Source: Typhlomys cinereus (Eukaryota; Chordata; Mammalia; Rodentia; Platacanthomyidae). From it: a stretch of DNA of 64,000 bases. The notes under the pieces were generated by a model. The model was not told the DNA's origin. It searched no databases and saw only the letters and a list, made by a program, of their open reading frames with translations. The position numbers were made by a program, and so were the translations under genes. This document shows, piece after piece, positions 37,480 to 48,844 of this stretch. Each line of letters begins with the position of its first letter. Position 1 is the first letter of the stretch. The stretch spans positions 1,132,638-1,196,637 of the forward strand of contig JALPQD010000224.1 of NCBI GenBank assembly GCA_023101885.1, given 5' to 3'.

Positions 37480-39103
37480 TCAAGGCCCAGTGGCTGCAAG
37501 GAGAAGCATCATGGACACAGGACCCAGGAGGGGAGTAAGGTATGGGAGGAGGCCGCCAAAGGAGAACCAAAAGGGGTGTCCCTGGAGCTCTTTCCTTCGC
37601 TGATCCAGGTCCTCCTGTAGTTTCTTTATCTTGTCACGTACGAATCCTGATCTGTTAGCATAAAAACAGCATTTTTCTTGTAAAAAAAAAAGACAAATTC
37701 CTCCCTCCTTGGCAGTTAATAAATCTAGGCCCCGTCGGTTTTGTAAGACCACAGCAAGGGAGTCCAATTGGCCCTGGAGCTCAATGACAGTCTCAGATAC
37801 CTCCTGGACATCATGAATAAGCCTCTGTGACAACTGCTGGTAAAGGCCTATTGAGGTGCCCAGGCCTGCAGTGCCCATGGCCACCCCTGCCACAATTCCA
37901 ATGCCAGCTAAAATGGGTATCATTTGTATAGCCCTCTTACGTCGACTGGCGATAGAATAAAATGCGGGGACAGGGACTGATTCATCTCCTTTAATGTAAT
38001 CGATGTCAGGGGTCAATATTGCTAATACACAAAACCCTGTCCAATTGGCTGGGAGTGATCGGTGGGCTTCACTAAAACCACAGACAAAAACATGTCCAGG
38101 TGGGGGGCACACTGGGAAGATCAGGTACTTGATGGTTGAATTGATGGGACAAATGGAGGAGTCAGCATAACCTAGATCAATGCCTGTAGCATCCTTAGGA
38201 CCAGGAAAAGCCTCCAGGCAATAGGGGTGATTGGCTCCCACAGACATAAGCTATACTGACAGGGGGCGGGAGAAGCTGCATCTCTCAGTAGTATAATTTA
38301 GGGTCCCATTATAGGGTACCAGTAGAGTTAGAGGACGTGGGGGTTCATGTGCAAGACAAATCCAGCAATCCTCAGATATGGAAGAAGCAGAAGTATTTAG
38401 AAGATTAAAAGCAAGTTCTAAAAGAGCTTCTGTGGGAGGATCTAGGAGCAAGTCCGCCTTCTGTTCTGGGAAAGCAAGGGGATGATATCGAAGGTGTGGG
38501 TGAAGGGCGTGGGCTATCTCCTCAAGCTTATCTTCAACTATTACCTTTGCCAACTGGTCCTGAAGTCCTCCTCCATCAGACACTCCCAATGGGGCTGTAA
38601 GCTCCCAACACATATCTTGCCCTCCCGGAACATCTGGGCATTGGGCTTGTTTGGTCATGTATGTACTGGAGGTGAGAGGTCCCTGAACCCCATTCCTCGT
38701 TGCAATTCAAAATGTCTTATCACCTATTTGGCATTGAGAGGCCTGGGAATAGCAGACCGCATGAACAGCTTCGTAGGTGGTTTTACATGCCCCAGGAGGG
38801 CAGGGTTCTGTTTGGCCACCAACTGGTTTAATTTATAGTGGACTTTTTCCAACATACCCATTGTTGTTTTCCCAATCCAGTCCCCCGTTTAGGAGTGAAA
38901 CTCCCTGCTATTTTTTGTCCACAGTCCACAATGCTAGAGAGAAGCCCGTCAGTAGGGAGGATATTGAAGGACCCCCCTTTGCAGTCGCAGGGTTTACCCA
39001 TTTGTCATTCAATGATTATTTGGGCCTCATGTGGATCTCCAAATCCTCCTCTCGACGGCTGAAAGATCACCGTCAGGTAGAGTAAGATCAATGGAGTCTT
39101 CAT
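37480..39103 (-). pseudogene. env: Decayed env of ERV C, gammaretrovirus/type D-like
   Basis: It starts with a plausible signal peptide at 39103 (MKTPLILLYLTVIFQ), overlapping the end of the integrase reading region, which is normal for retroviral env. Surface subunit remnants include a CWIC motif (frame 38658-38251). The transmembrane subunit (frame 38247-37480) shows a basic cleavage-type SRRKRA, a glycine-rich hydrophobic fusion-peptide region, an LQNRRGLDLL immunosuppressive-domain-like segment, a cysteine cluster and a membrane anchor. Breaks: a stop and frame change in the N-terminal part, an in-frame TAG at about 38251, and a TGA at 37480 shortly after the anchor. The cysteine cluster spacing is CX7CC, with an extra Phe codon in a T10 run. 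Not functional. Confidence 0.85.
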
Positions 39104-39976
39104 GCTTCTCTGTGGAGAGAGAAGAAAGAAAATCCTCAGGTGGAGACGACTCCCTGGAAAGGTTTTTATCCTCTCTCTCTGCCAATGGAGGAAGGTTTTT
39201 GATGTCCGGAGCAGGGACCCAGATAGGCCTTTTTTCACTTTGGGGGAACATGCATCTGAGTCCGCTCCCCACAGTGATGAGGGGGTCTGGACCCCTCCAT
39301 TCCCCGGTAAGAGGGTCCTTCCAGTGAACCTGGATGGATTTGTATGAGATCTTAGAAGTCCAGTCCCTCTGGAATGGTGTTTCTAAATCTGTTTTTGTCA
39401 AATTTTAAATATTAAGCGTTAACAAAGCCTTCTTCAGCTGATCATGGGGGGGAAGAGACTCCCCCTTTTGTTTTTGTAATTGGGCCTTAAGAGTTTGATT
39501 TTGACGTTCTGTGATTGCCTGTCCTTGAGTGGATAATATTCCAGGTCTGGGGAAACTTGGAAAAGGCTTTACTAATAAAGCAAGGGCCATTATATGTTGA
39601 TCAGGTAAACCAAGGACAGCAAAGCATTGTAACATATGACTGACAGCGTGTTTAGATTTTTCCCCTGTGTGTGCCATAGCCCAGCAAGCATGAGAGAATG
39701 TATCAATAGTGAGAAAGATATATTTAAGTTTACCAAATGGAGGGTAATGAGTAACATCTGTTTGCCATAGGTTGTTAGGTCGTAATCCACGGGGGTTAAC
39801 TCCCATCTTTTGTAAAGGAGGGAGTTGAAGAAATGGTTGGCAGGACTTGCAAGTGTGGATGATCTTTTTAAGATCTTTGATGGCACCAAAGGATATTTGT
39901 GATGGAGGCCTCCCCAGTTAATGTGGGTTAACTCATGTAAACTGGCCGCCTCCTGAAAAGTTAAAGCAGATGCCAT
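39027..39976 (-). pseudogene. pol: Decayed integrase region of ERV C pol
   Basis: Betaretrovirus-like integrase in three broken pieces: an N-terminal zinc-binding-like HELTH...H part (frame 39976-39590), the catalytic core with WQTDVTHYPPFGKLKY and GQAITERQN (frame 39806-39405), and the C-terminal DNA-binding part with VHWKDPLTGEWRGPDPL (frame 39401-39027). There is a frame change between the first two and an in-frame TAA at about 39405. The region of the second catalytic Asp is out of frame and, in the frame where it is recognisable, reads TYNGP with Tyr at the Asp position. Catalytically dead on two counts. Confidence 0.85.
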
Positions 39977-40446
39977 CTTACCTGCCAGGGCAGTTCCTTC
40001 AGATAGAAACCCAGGTGTTGGATGAAAATGGGATTAAGTCTTTGTTTGAGTAATAATTGTGCCTGTAGCATCAGTGGAGTTATAGGGTTAGAATCTAATT
40101 TAATATAAGCATCAACTAGATTAGGCAGTAGGTTAATAACATAAAGGCTATCAGAAAACAAATTAAAAGGCTCAGGTATAGTGTTCAGTGCTAATACCAC
40201 CGCGAACAATTCTTTAAATTGTGCCAAACCCTCAACCTCATGGGTGACCCTCTTAAGGGGGAACAATGGTTGCCCCTTCTTATGAGGGGGAAAAGCCACC
40301 AAGGAGGCTCCTAGGTGCTCCCCATCGGTAAATACAGTAAGAAAATTAGGATCAGGCTGAGGGAGGAAGAGTCTAGGGGGGTCTCCAATCTAGTTTTAAA
40401 AATGAGCTCATCCATTTATGGGAGCCATAATGGCAATCAGTCTTTC
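39961..40446 (-). pseudogene. pol: RNase H remnant of ERV C pol
   Basis: Frame 40302-39961 contains FKELFAVVLAL and an FSDSLYV motif with one of the expected acidic residues of retroviral RNase H, followed by sequence leading to integrase. It is in the same frame as the reverse transcriptase above, but stops lie between them (about 40303-40446), where the first acidic residues would be expected. Confidence 0.7.
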
Positions 40447-41712
40447 CTAAATATCCTTCAAGGGCTTAAGCAACCCTGTCATTGTTTCTCTGAACCAGAT
40501 AAAGTCTGACAGCTTAAAAGGAACAACAAGAGAGTGAGGTTCCAGGCCAAACAATCGGGTGCAAGCATCTCTGCCTTTGACAATAGAGTCAGCAACTTGA
40601 TCAGTCATAGAATAAACTCTAGGGGCTCCCCAAACTGAGAGGGGGATCCATTGAAGGAGGTCACCTCCTTGTGCCAACATGGCAGTACATAACATCTCCC
40701 CAGAAAAAAGGTAAAGGACGATGGGCAGGCCAGGTTCATATCTCTTTAAGGCAGAATGATCAATAGCTTGTTGTATTTTGTGAAAAATTTGACGATGATA
40801 AGCACTGAGGGTCACCTGGGAGGAAAGATCCAAGACCTTCAAAAGATCAAATAGGGGAGACAGTTCCTCTGTAGTGATGGGTATCCATGGCCTCATCCAA
40901 TTAATTTCTCCCAGGATTTTTTGGAGTTGGGGCAGTGTATAAGAATCTTTAATATGTAACTGAGGCTTAACAGGGGATACTGTATCAAGGGACAGTACAA
41001 AGCCCAGGATCTTAAAAGGGGGGACAGTCTGAATTTTATTAGGAGCCACTCTGAACTTGTTGGCCTTCAGGATAGTAAGACATTCATTAGTTAATTCTTG
41101 GAGACCCGTTGGGGAGGAAGCCTCCCAAATTATGTCATCCATATAAATGTAAAATAAAAATTTGGGGCGGCCAAGAAAGGATGAAACGACTTGTGACATA
41201 AAATATTGGCAAATCGGGGGGCTGTTGGCCATTCCCTGAGGTAGAACAGTCCATTCATATCTTAAATCTCGCCCCCCACAGTTAATGGAGGGGATGGAGA
41301 ATGCAAATTTCTCTGCATCCTCTGGGTGAAGGGGAATGGAGAAGAAACAATCTTTAATGTCAATAATAGTCAAGTAATAATCTTTAGGAATAGCTGGAAT
41401 CCAGGGCAGACCCCATTGAGAGGTCCCAAAAGGAATCATCCTTTCATTTATTTTTCTTAAGTCATGTAAAAGTCTCCATGAGCCATTGGCCTTCTTAATA
41501 ACAAAAACAGGGGAATTCCAGGGGCTAGTAGATGGTCGTACATGTCCCAAGGACAACTCTTGTTCTACAAGAATATGAAGTTGTTGTAATTTGAAAGTAA
41601 GGAGTGGCCACTCCTCAACCCATATGGGGTCTGCTGATGTCCATCTAATCTTAGGCACCAGGGTGCGAGCAGTGGCCTCTCGGATTGAGGGTGGACCGGA
41701 GGATGATTCCAC
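40447..41712 (-). pseudogene. pol: Reverse transcriptase of ERV C
   Basis: A 421-codon open stretch with nearly the whole class II (betaretrovirus-like) RT: WPLLTFKLQQL near residue 35, SPWNSPVFVIKK near 63, a TIIDIKDCFFSIPL block with the first catalytic Asp near 115, LPQGMANSPPICQYF near 160, and YMDD near 190, followed by connection-domain sequence. It is the best preserved gene of the element. The beginning is in a different frame from the protease region (41912-41565) and it ends in a stop before RNase H, so no complete Pol can be made. Confidence 0.9.
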
Positions 41713-42135
41713 CTCAAATGCTCAAAATAAGGGTCATCCGTATAATTTGGATGACTAACTCTGCCGGCTTCAAATTGGTGCTCATATTCTTCATGATCAA
41801 GTACATCCTCATAACATCTCTTATGATCAGTTGTAATATAGACCTCGGCTTCACCAAGAATATCCTGGCACAGAAGATTAGCAGTTAAGCCAGACACCAC
41901 TAGGGGGCGCACCTCTCCATGGTTCCCATCGGGATTAGACCAGGGCTGTAATCAATAGTCTCTCCAGAACTGTCCACCCACGCCTAGTAATGGGGGTCCC
42001 GGGACTAGCCGCCAGGCTGAAGGCACCTCCTCTTTTCTTATAACTGTGGTCAGCCCCTCTGTCAATGAGGAATTTGAAACTCTTTCCGCCAACAGTGAGG
42101 GACAGCTTAGGTCTCAGCCCCGGGACTAGAGGCAC
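41565..42135 (-). pseudogene. pro: Decayed protease region of ERV C
   Basis: The first piece (frame 42135-41935) reads LSLTVGGKSFKFLIDRGADH, a retroviral aspartic protease active-site region in which the residue after Asp is Arg instead of Thr or Ser. The second piece (frame 41912-41565) has PLVVSGLTANLLCQDILGE, fitting the protease C-terminus, and runs towards RT. The two are out of frame. No dUTPase domain is evident. Confidence 0.7.
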
Positions 42136-42427
42136 AGTCCAATGAGCTCTGATGACTCACTTCCCCTTATTTAACCAGACTGGGGGCAGCTCCGGAGAGA
42201 GTTTAAAGGTTTCCCCTGAATGTCCACTTTAGATCTGCAGTCTTTAGCCTAGTGGAATCCCTTTCTACATCTCAGGCAGGGGTCCAAGAACCCTCCCATG
42301 GTGGGGCTTTAGCCTTAAGTGGGCACTCCCTTCTAAAGTGACCCTCTCGCCCATAGCCAAAGCAGTTTTGTTCCCCTTCTCCAGGGAGAACTTGCTAGAG
42401 GGCACACACCAGGGTTTCAATTGATTC

Positions 42428-43199
42428 CTACCTGTCAGCTACTCTGGCTGAGCGCAAAGCCATAGCCATGTCTTTACCATTGGCCCGGGCAGTGTGGGAA
42501 GTAGTGCCTATGTCCCTGGTGGCTACAATCCACCTAGCCATATTTTTATCCTTAAAGCCTGCACAGGCCAGCTTGTGATCCTTATTCATACCTTCCCAGA
42601 CTACAGATCTTTCAAACTGCTCTTGTATAAGCCCTGGGGGAACCTTGCAGGCTAGGCTTTTCTCAACTCTCAATGAAAGAGGCAAGGTCCTCATTTGGTC
42701 TCTGGGACAATCCAGAAATGGGAAACTCAGTTGGGCCATCATCTAGCCTTTTCCATGCATTAGTGACTGCAGTCCTCACTTGGTCTCTGTAGGGGTCAGA
42801 GATAGCTGCTGTTGAGCCCCGGTAGAATATTGGGCTTGAAACCCAGCAAGCATACCATAGGTGATGGGAATCCCAGGGTTGGCCTCCTGATTCCTCTGTC
42901 CCTGAGTTCTACATTCATCTTGAAAAAAGGCACTCCAGTTGATAAAGAGTGCCCCAGGGAGGACGGCTTTAGCTAAGTCCATCCAGTCTTGGGCTGTGCT
43001 GGGCTGATGAACAAGCCCTCGAAGAATGGTCTCTGCCCAAGGGGAGTTGGGCCCATCCTCGGCTACAGCCTTTTTCAAATGTTTGATCTCAGTAGCTGTC
43101 CAAGGGTACCATGCTGCAGGGCGATTTCCCCCTGGCACTATGTTAATCGGGAAAAGCTCGGTTGGCCCTGAGGAAGGATATGGGGGAGGAGCAAAAGGG
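42428..43199 (-). pseudogene. gag: Truncated gag (capsid and downstream) of ERV C
   Basis: Frame 43318-42776 enters capsid-like sequence at about 43225 (FPHPFAPPPYPSSGPTELFP) and continues through WYPWTATEIKHLKKAV and FINWSAFFQDECR. Frame 42742-42428 gives a capsid C-terminal part with VVWEGMNKDHKLACAGFKD. No zinc-knuckle array is clearly readable between 42140 and 42428. The matrix domain, leader and primer-binding site are missing: capsid sequence runs straight into LTR-like sequence at about 43200, so a deletion joined the LTR to mid-gag. Confidence 0.75.
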
Positions 43200-43377
43200 T
43201 GTGGGAACCGGTTCCCACTCACGCGTCCATTTACCCACTCAAACACACAGCTGCTGGCTGGGATGAAAGCAGGTTCCAGCCGTCCCCACCTCTGCCTCTG
43301 CCCCCAGAGACTCGGCACAGGACAGGGAGATTGTCAGAAGCAGATCTCTCTTTATTGGGGGGGGAGAAAAGGAACTT
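43200..43377 (-). repeat. 5' LTR remnant (U5 and R) of ERV C
   Basis: Minus-strand AATAAA is at 43351-43356 with the context TTGTCAGAAGCAGATCT, which resembles the R region of the 3' LTR and of provirus B. The U3 part is absent: L1-like sequence begins at about 43378. Identification as the element's own 5' LTR is by position and weak similarity. Confidence 0.5.
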
Positions 43378-43986
43378 TTTTTTTAATTTAATTTATTTAT
43401 TTATTTTTAGGTAAGCACTCAATTGCAAAAGGATGGAGTTATGCTCCTCACCCTTTTCCCTCTTCTCTCATCATCCCCATTCACATACCTTATTCCCATC
43501 CTCCCTTCCCTTCATCCATCCTGTTCTGTTCCATCCCTCACCCTCCCATCCCTCTGCTGTGTGGATCACCGAACTCCTTTTGGGATGTCTGTGTTGGTAG
43601 AGATTCAGATTTCTGTTGAACTTTATGTTCCTCTTCAGTGGGTAAAGTTGTAAGTGGGGAGGTTCCTCTTCCCTTATCCAGAACCTGCCTCTAGGACACA
43701 CTCTGAGAACAGTTGTTTCTTCTAAAATTATAGTTTATTCTTGGAGAAGTGTTGATAAGTCAGTCATTGTGTGTGATCTGGTGGTGGAAGGTCTCATCAC
43801 AGTGACTTTATGGGTCACTTTATATCAGCCCTGTCTTGACTGGAGTGTGTTGGTCAGGAGTATTTTATCCCAACTTTAGGCTCTTTGTGCTAGTTTCTTT
43901 TTTCAAAATTTACAAATAAGAATGACAGAATTTTTTAAATAGCAAAATTACATTATACATCATGGTATGTTTTCAGATTTGTATCA
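43378..43986 (-). mobile_element. Older L1 3' end fragment
   Basis: It begins with a T-rich antisense tail (43378-43412), then pyrimidine-rich text (43440-43560) like the antisense of an L1 3' UTR purine tract, followed by AT-rich sequence without a recognisable reading frame. It differs from the L1 starting at 43987, so it is probably an older L1 subfamily or a separate insertion. The part from 43700 to 43986 is not independently identified. Confidence 0.4.
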
Positions 43987-44014
43987 TTTTTTTTTTTTTT
44001 TTTTTTTTTTTTTT

Positions 44015-44972
44015 ATTAAAAATTTAATTATACATTTTAAAATTTTTTACCAGTTCCCTCCCTCCCCCCTCCCCTTCCCCCAGTGTCTCCCCCCCAATTC
44101 CCAGAGAGTCCTTTATTGTGTGCGCCTAACTCTCCACTGGGTCCTCCTCTCCGATGACATATAAGGACCCAGTGGCATTTCCATAAGCCCTTTCTCTTGT
44201 TCCCCTTAATCATAAGATTACTACTATGGCTGTCAATCCCTTGCCTCCAGGGGTCTCGGTGCCCTTAACAGATGCTAGACTTTATGAGGGCAACAGTGCG
44301 CTGGACATTGCGCAGGGCATGCAAAGTTCCATTATGATTGCTTTGGCCCCAACTATTGTTGAGAATCTTGCAAATCGTTGCTCCTCCCATCCTTTTGCTC
44401 TTACAATCTTACCGCCCCCTCTTCCGCAAATGTCCCTGAGCTCCAGGATGGGGAGAGATTAGGCTGTCCTAGTTCTATGTGATTGATATAGAGTCTCTGA
44501 AGTTCTGGATTGTGGTTTGTTGATTTTCTTTTGCAGTTTTTCTGCTCCTGCAATTCCCTTCACTCCATTTCTGCTGGGCACTGTATGTCACCCCCTGGCC
44601 AGAGACAAAAAGCTGTTAAACTGGAGTCTTGTTGTAATAGCACATTCAAGGGTAGATGTAATAAGAGTAGGAAACCTCACTGAGGGCGGGGTCCATTACC
44701 CATTTGCACAATGATTACTTTTTATCTGCTAGACTATATGCCCTCCCCTTCTGGTGAGATCAGGAAAGAACGTCTGTGAACTTAACCAGGTTTCTCATTA
44801 CTTACTTGCAGACCTTGATGGAGGCCTATTTTCTCTGCTGTAACATGGTCTCCTCTCTCCTTGTTTCTGGTGTGGCCCTCCTAACCCATCTCTCTTGTTC
44901 ATAATCCTTGCAATTACTGTGTTACATAGGTTTACTTTTGAGTGTCCCAATGTGGGCTGGGCGAGTTTGGTA
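44015..44972 (-). other. L1 3' UTR
   Basis: This contains the purine-rich tract of the L1 3' UTR (antisense pyrimidines at about 44050-44090). It aligns along its length with the L1 fragments at 12930-13960 (same strand) and 14510-15530 (opposite strand), which defines a common L1 subfamily in the window. Confidence 0.85.
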
Positions 44973-47900
44973 CTAGGAGCCACCTATTAGGGAGTACATA
45001 CGGCGCTTAATTTTCTGGGTTTGGGATACTTCACTTAATATAATTCTTTCTAATGACATCCATTTCCCAGCAAATTCCAGTAATTCATCATTTTTGATGG
45101 CTGAGTAGTACTCCATTGTATAGATGTACCACAGTTTCCTTATCCCACTCGTCAACTGTTGGACATTTAGGTTGATTCCATGACTTTGCTATTGTAAACA
45201 GTGCTGCTATGAACATGGTCGAGCTTGTGCTATCGAGGCGAACCTCTGCTGCTTGGGGGGTTATTCCCAAAAGTGGGATAGCAGGGTCATACGGCATTTC
45301 AATCTTTAATTTCTTTAAGAATCTCCAGACGGCTCGCCAGAGTGGCTGTATGAGCCTGCATTCCCACCAACAATGTAGGAGAGTTCCCCTCTCCCCACAT
45401 CCTCTCCAGCATTTGTCGTTGTTTGTACTGTGGATTTTTGCCATCCTGACCGGGGTGAGATGATATCTCAGGGAAGTTTTGATTTGCATTTCCCTGATGG
45501 CGAAGGAAGTGGAGCATTTTTAAGATAATTGTTAGACATTTTAATTTCATCCCTGGTAAAGTTTCTTTGAAGTTCCAGGGCCCATTTTTTAATTGGGCCA
45601 GTGTTTTCCTTGGAGTTTAATTTTCTAAGTTCTTTGTGCACTCTGGACAGTAGAGCTCTGTCAGATATGTGGTTAGTGAAGATTTTCTCCCATTCTGTGG
45701 GTTGCCTTTGAGCTCGTGCGACAATCTCTTTATCTGAACAGAAGCTCTTTAATTTCACAAGATCCCAACTGTTGAGAGTTGGTAGCAGTGACTGTGCCAT
45801 TGGATGTCTGTTTAGGAAGTGTTGGCCTAGCCCAATCAGCTCGAGGGAGTTCCCTATCCTTTCAACTATGGATTTTAAAGTCTCTGGCCTGATATCAAGG
45901 TCCTTGATCCATTTGGAATTAAGTCTTGTACATGGTGACAAGTACGGGTCCAGCTTTAATCTTCTGCATGTGGAGATCCAGTTTGCCAACACCATTTGTT
46001 GAAGATGCTGTTCTTTTTCCATTGGATTCTTTGGGCCCCTTTGTCAAAGACCAAGTGGCTGTAACTTTGTGGGCTTATATCTGGGTCTTCAATCCTTATC
46101 CATTGATCTGTGTGTCTATTTTGGAGCCAGTACCAGGCTGTCTTTATAACTATGGATTTGTAGTATAGACTTAGGTTTGGTATGGTAATACCTCCAGCTG
46201 TGTTTTTGTTACTCAGGATTGTTTTTGCTATCCTGGGTCTTTTGTGCCTCCATATGAACTTTGAGATTGTTTGGTCAACTTCTTTGAAGAATTGCTTTGG
46301 GATTTTGATTGGTATAGCATTGAATCTGTATATTGCCTTTGGTAGGATGGTCATTTTTACAATGTTGATTCTGCCAATCCAGGAACAAGGGAGGTCTTTC
46401 CACCTTCTGGTGTCTTCTGCAATTTCTTTCTTTAGGGTTTTAAAGTTTTCATTGTAAAGGTCTTTTACCTCCTTAGTTAGGTTATACCAAGGTATTTCAT
46501 TTTTTTAGGGGTTATAGTAAATGGCATGGTTTCTCTCAAGGTTTTTTCACTTCTTTCATTCTGGGCATATAGGAAGGCCTCTGATTTTTGCACATTTATT
46601 TTGTATCCTGCCACCCTGCTGAACTTCTCAATTAGTTCCAGGAGCTTCCTGGTGGAGTTTTTGGGATCACTCAGGTATAAGATCATGTCATCTGCAAATA
46701 GAGATAGCTTGACTTCTTCCTTGCCAATTTGAATCCCTCTTATGTCCCTTTCTTGTCTTATGGCTTCGGCTAAGACTTCAAGTACAATATTGAATAGAAG
46801 TGGTGAGAGTGGACAGCCTTGTCTTGTTCCTGATCGAAGTGGGAATGCTTCCAATTGTTCCCCATTGAGCATAATCCTTGCTGTGGGCTTGTTGTATACA
46901 GCTTTTATTATATTGATAAAAGTTCCTTCCATTCCTACTGTCTCTAGCGTTTTGATCATAAAAGGCTGTTGGATCTTGTCAAAAGCTTTTTCTGCATCTA
47001 TCGAGAGTATCATGTGGTCTTGGACTTTGGACTGGTTTACATGATGAATTACATTTATTGATTTGCGTATGTTGAACCAACCTTGTGTGCCGGGGATGAA
47101 GCCTACTTGGTCCCCATGAATGATCTTTTAATATGTTTTTGAATCCGATTTGCTAAGACTTTGTTGAGAATCTTTGCATCTGTGTTCATCAGGGAGATCG
47201 GCCTATAGTTTTCTTTTTTAAGTGAATCTTTATTAGGTTTTGGGATTAAAACGATATTAGCTTCATAGAAGGAATTTGGTAGTGTTCCTTCCTTTGCTAT
47301 TTGGTGGAACAGTTTAAGGAGTATTGGTGTTATTAACTCCTTAAATGTCTTGTAGAACTCTGTGCTGAATCCATCTGGTCCAGGACATTTTTTGGTGGGA
47401 AGATTCGAGATTACTTCCTCAATTTCCTTATATGTTATAGGACTATTTAAGTAATTCACAACTTCCTGATTCAATTTAGGTAAGTTGTGTTTACTTAGAA
47501 ATTCATCCATCTCTTTTGTGTTGTCAAACTTCACAGAGTATAAGTTTTTGAAATATGATGTTATAATTCTCTGGATTTCTTGGGTATCAGTAGTGATAAC
47601 TCCATGTTCATTTCTAATTTTGTTAATTTGGGTTTTCTCTCTCTTGCTTTTGGTTAGTTTAGCTAGGGGTGTATCAATCTTGTTGATTTTTTCAAAGAAC
47701 CAGCTTTTCGATTTGTTGATTTTTTCTATCGTTTTCTTAGTCTCGATTTCAGATATTTCTCCCCTTATTTTGCTAATCTCTTCTCTTCTACTGCTTTTGG
47801 GATCAGATTGCTCTAGTTTCTCTAAAGCTTTAAGCTGCATTGTTAAGTTGTTTATTTCTGATGTTTCCATTTTTTTGATGTGGGCATTAAGAGCTATGAA

Positions 47901-48794
47901 CTTACCTCTTAGAACAGCTTTCATTGTGTCCCAGAGATTTTGGTAAGTTGTATTTTCGTTATCATTCACTTTCAGGAAATCTTGAATTTCCTTTTTAATT
48001 TCTTCCTGAATCCAGTTCTCATTCAGCATCATAGTGTTAAGTTTCCAGGAGTTAGTGTATTTTCTCTTGTTTGATGTGTTGTGGATGTCCAGCTTTAGGC
48101 CGTGGTGGTCTGATAGGGCACAGGTTAGAATTTCAACTTTCTTGTACATGTGTAGATTCATTTTGTGGCCCAATATGTGATCTATTTTGGAGAAAGTTCC
48201 GTGTGCTGCTGAGAAAAATGTGTATTCTTTGGTGCGTGGGTGAAAAGTTCGATAGAGATCTGTGAGGTCCATTTCTTTCAGGGTTTGATTAAGTTCCAAA
48301 GTGTCTCTGTTAAGCTTTTGACCTGTTGATCTATCCCATGTAGAGAGGGCGGTGTTGAAGTCCCCAAGAATTATCGTTTGGGGGTTGATTTCTTGCTTTA
48401 GACGCTGTAGGGTTTTCTTAATGAATGTGGAGGGGCCCGTATTGGGTGCATATATGTTCAGTATTGTGAAGTCTTCCTGGTGAATTGTACCTCTGACTAA
48501 AATGTAGTATCCATCCGTGTCTCTTATAATTTTTTTTGGTTTGAAATCCACTTTGTCTGATAGCATAATGGCTACCCCTGCCTGTTTTCTGCTTCCATTT
48601 GCTTGTAGAATTGTTGACCAGCCTTTTATTTTTAGAGCGTGCCTATCTTTTGTGGTGAGATGGGTTTCCTGCAGGCAGCAGATCGATGGAATGTGATTTT
48701 TAATCCAAGTTTGTAATCTGTGTCTCTTGATCGGTGAATTAAGTCCATTAACATTTAGTGTTATAATGGAGAAACTATTGTTAATTCCAGACAT
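44973..48794 (-). pseudogene. L1 ORF2 (endonuclease-reverse transcriptase), broken
   Basis: It starts at the ATG at 48794 ([20 protein letters not shown]). The first 563 codons are open and hold the whole AP-type endonuclease domain (CCLQETHL near residue 40, [12 protein letters not shown] near 145, KIDHILGH near 205) and the start of the RT domain ([14 protein letters not shown] near 475, [24 protein letters not shown] near 530). The frame breaks at about 47103. RT core with [11 protein letters not shown] follows in frame 47013-46477, then C-terminal pieces at 46354-45956, 46022-45468, 45489-45088 and 45155-44973, including the cysteine-rich CWWECRL segment. Total length is about normal for ORF2; several frameshifts abolish function. 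Confidence 0.92.
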
Positions 48795-48844
48795 TTATTA
48801 TGTTTTGTAGCTTTTATAAGTATATTGCTTCGTTTTTAATGGTG

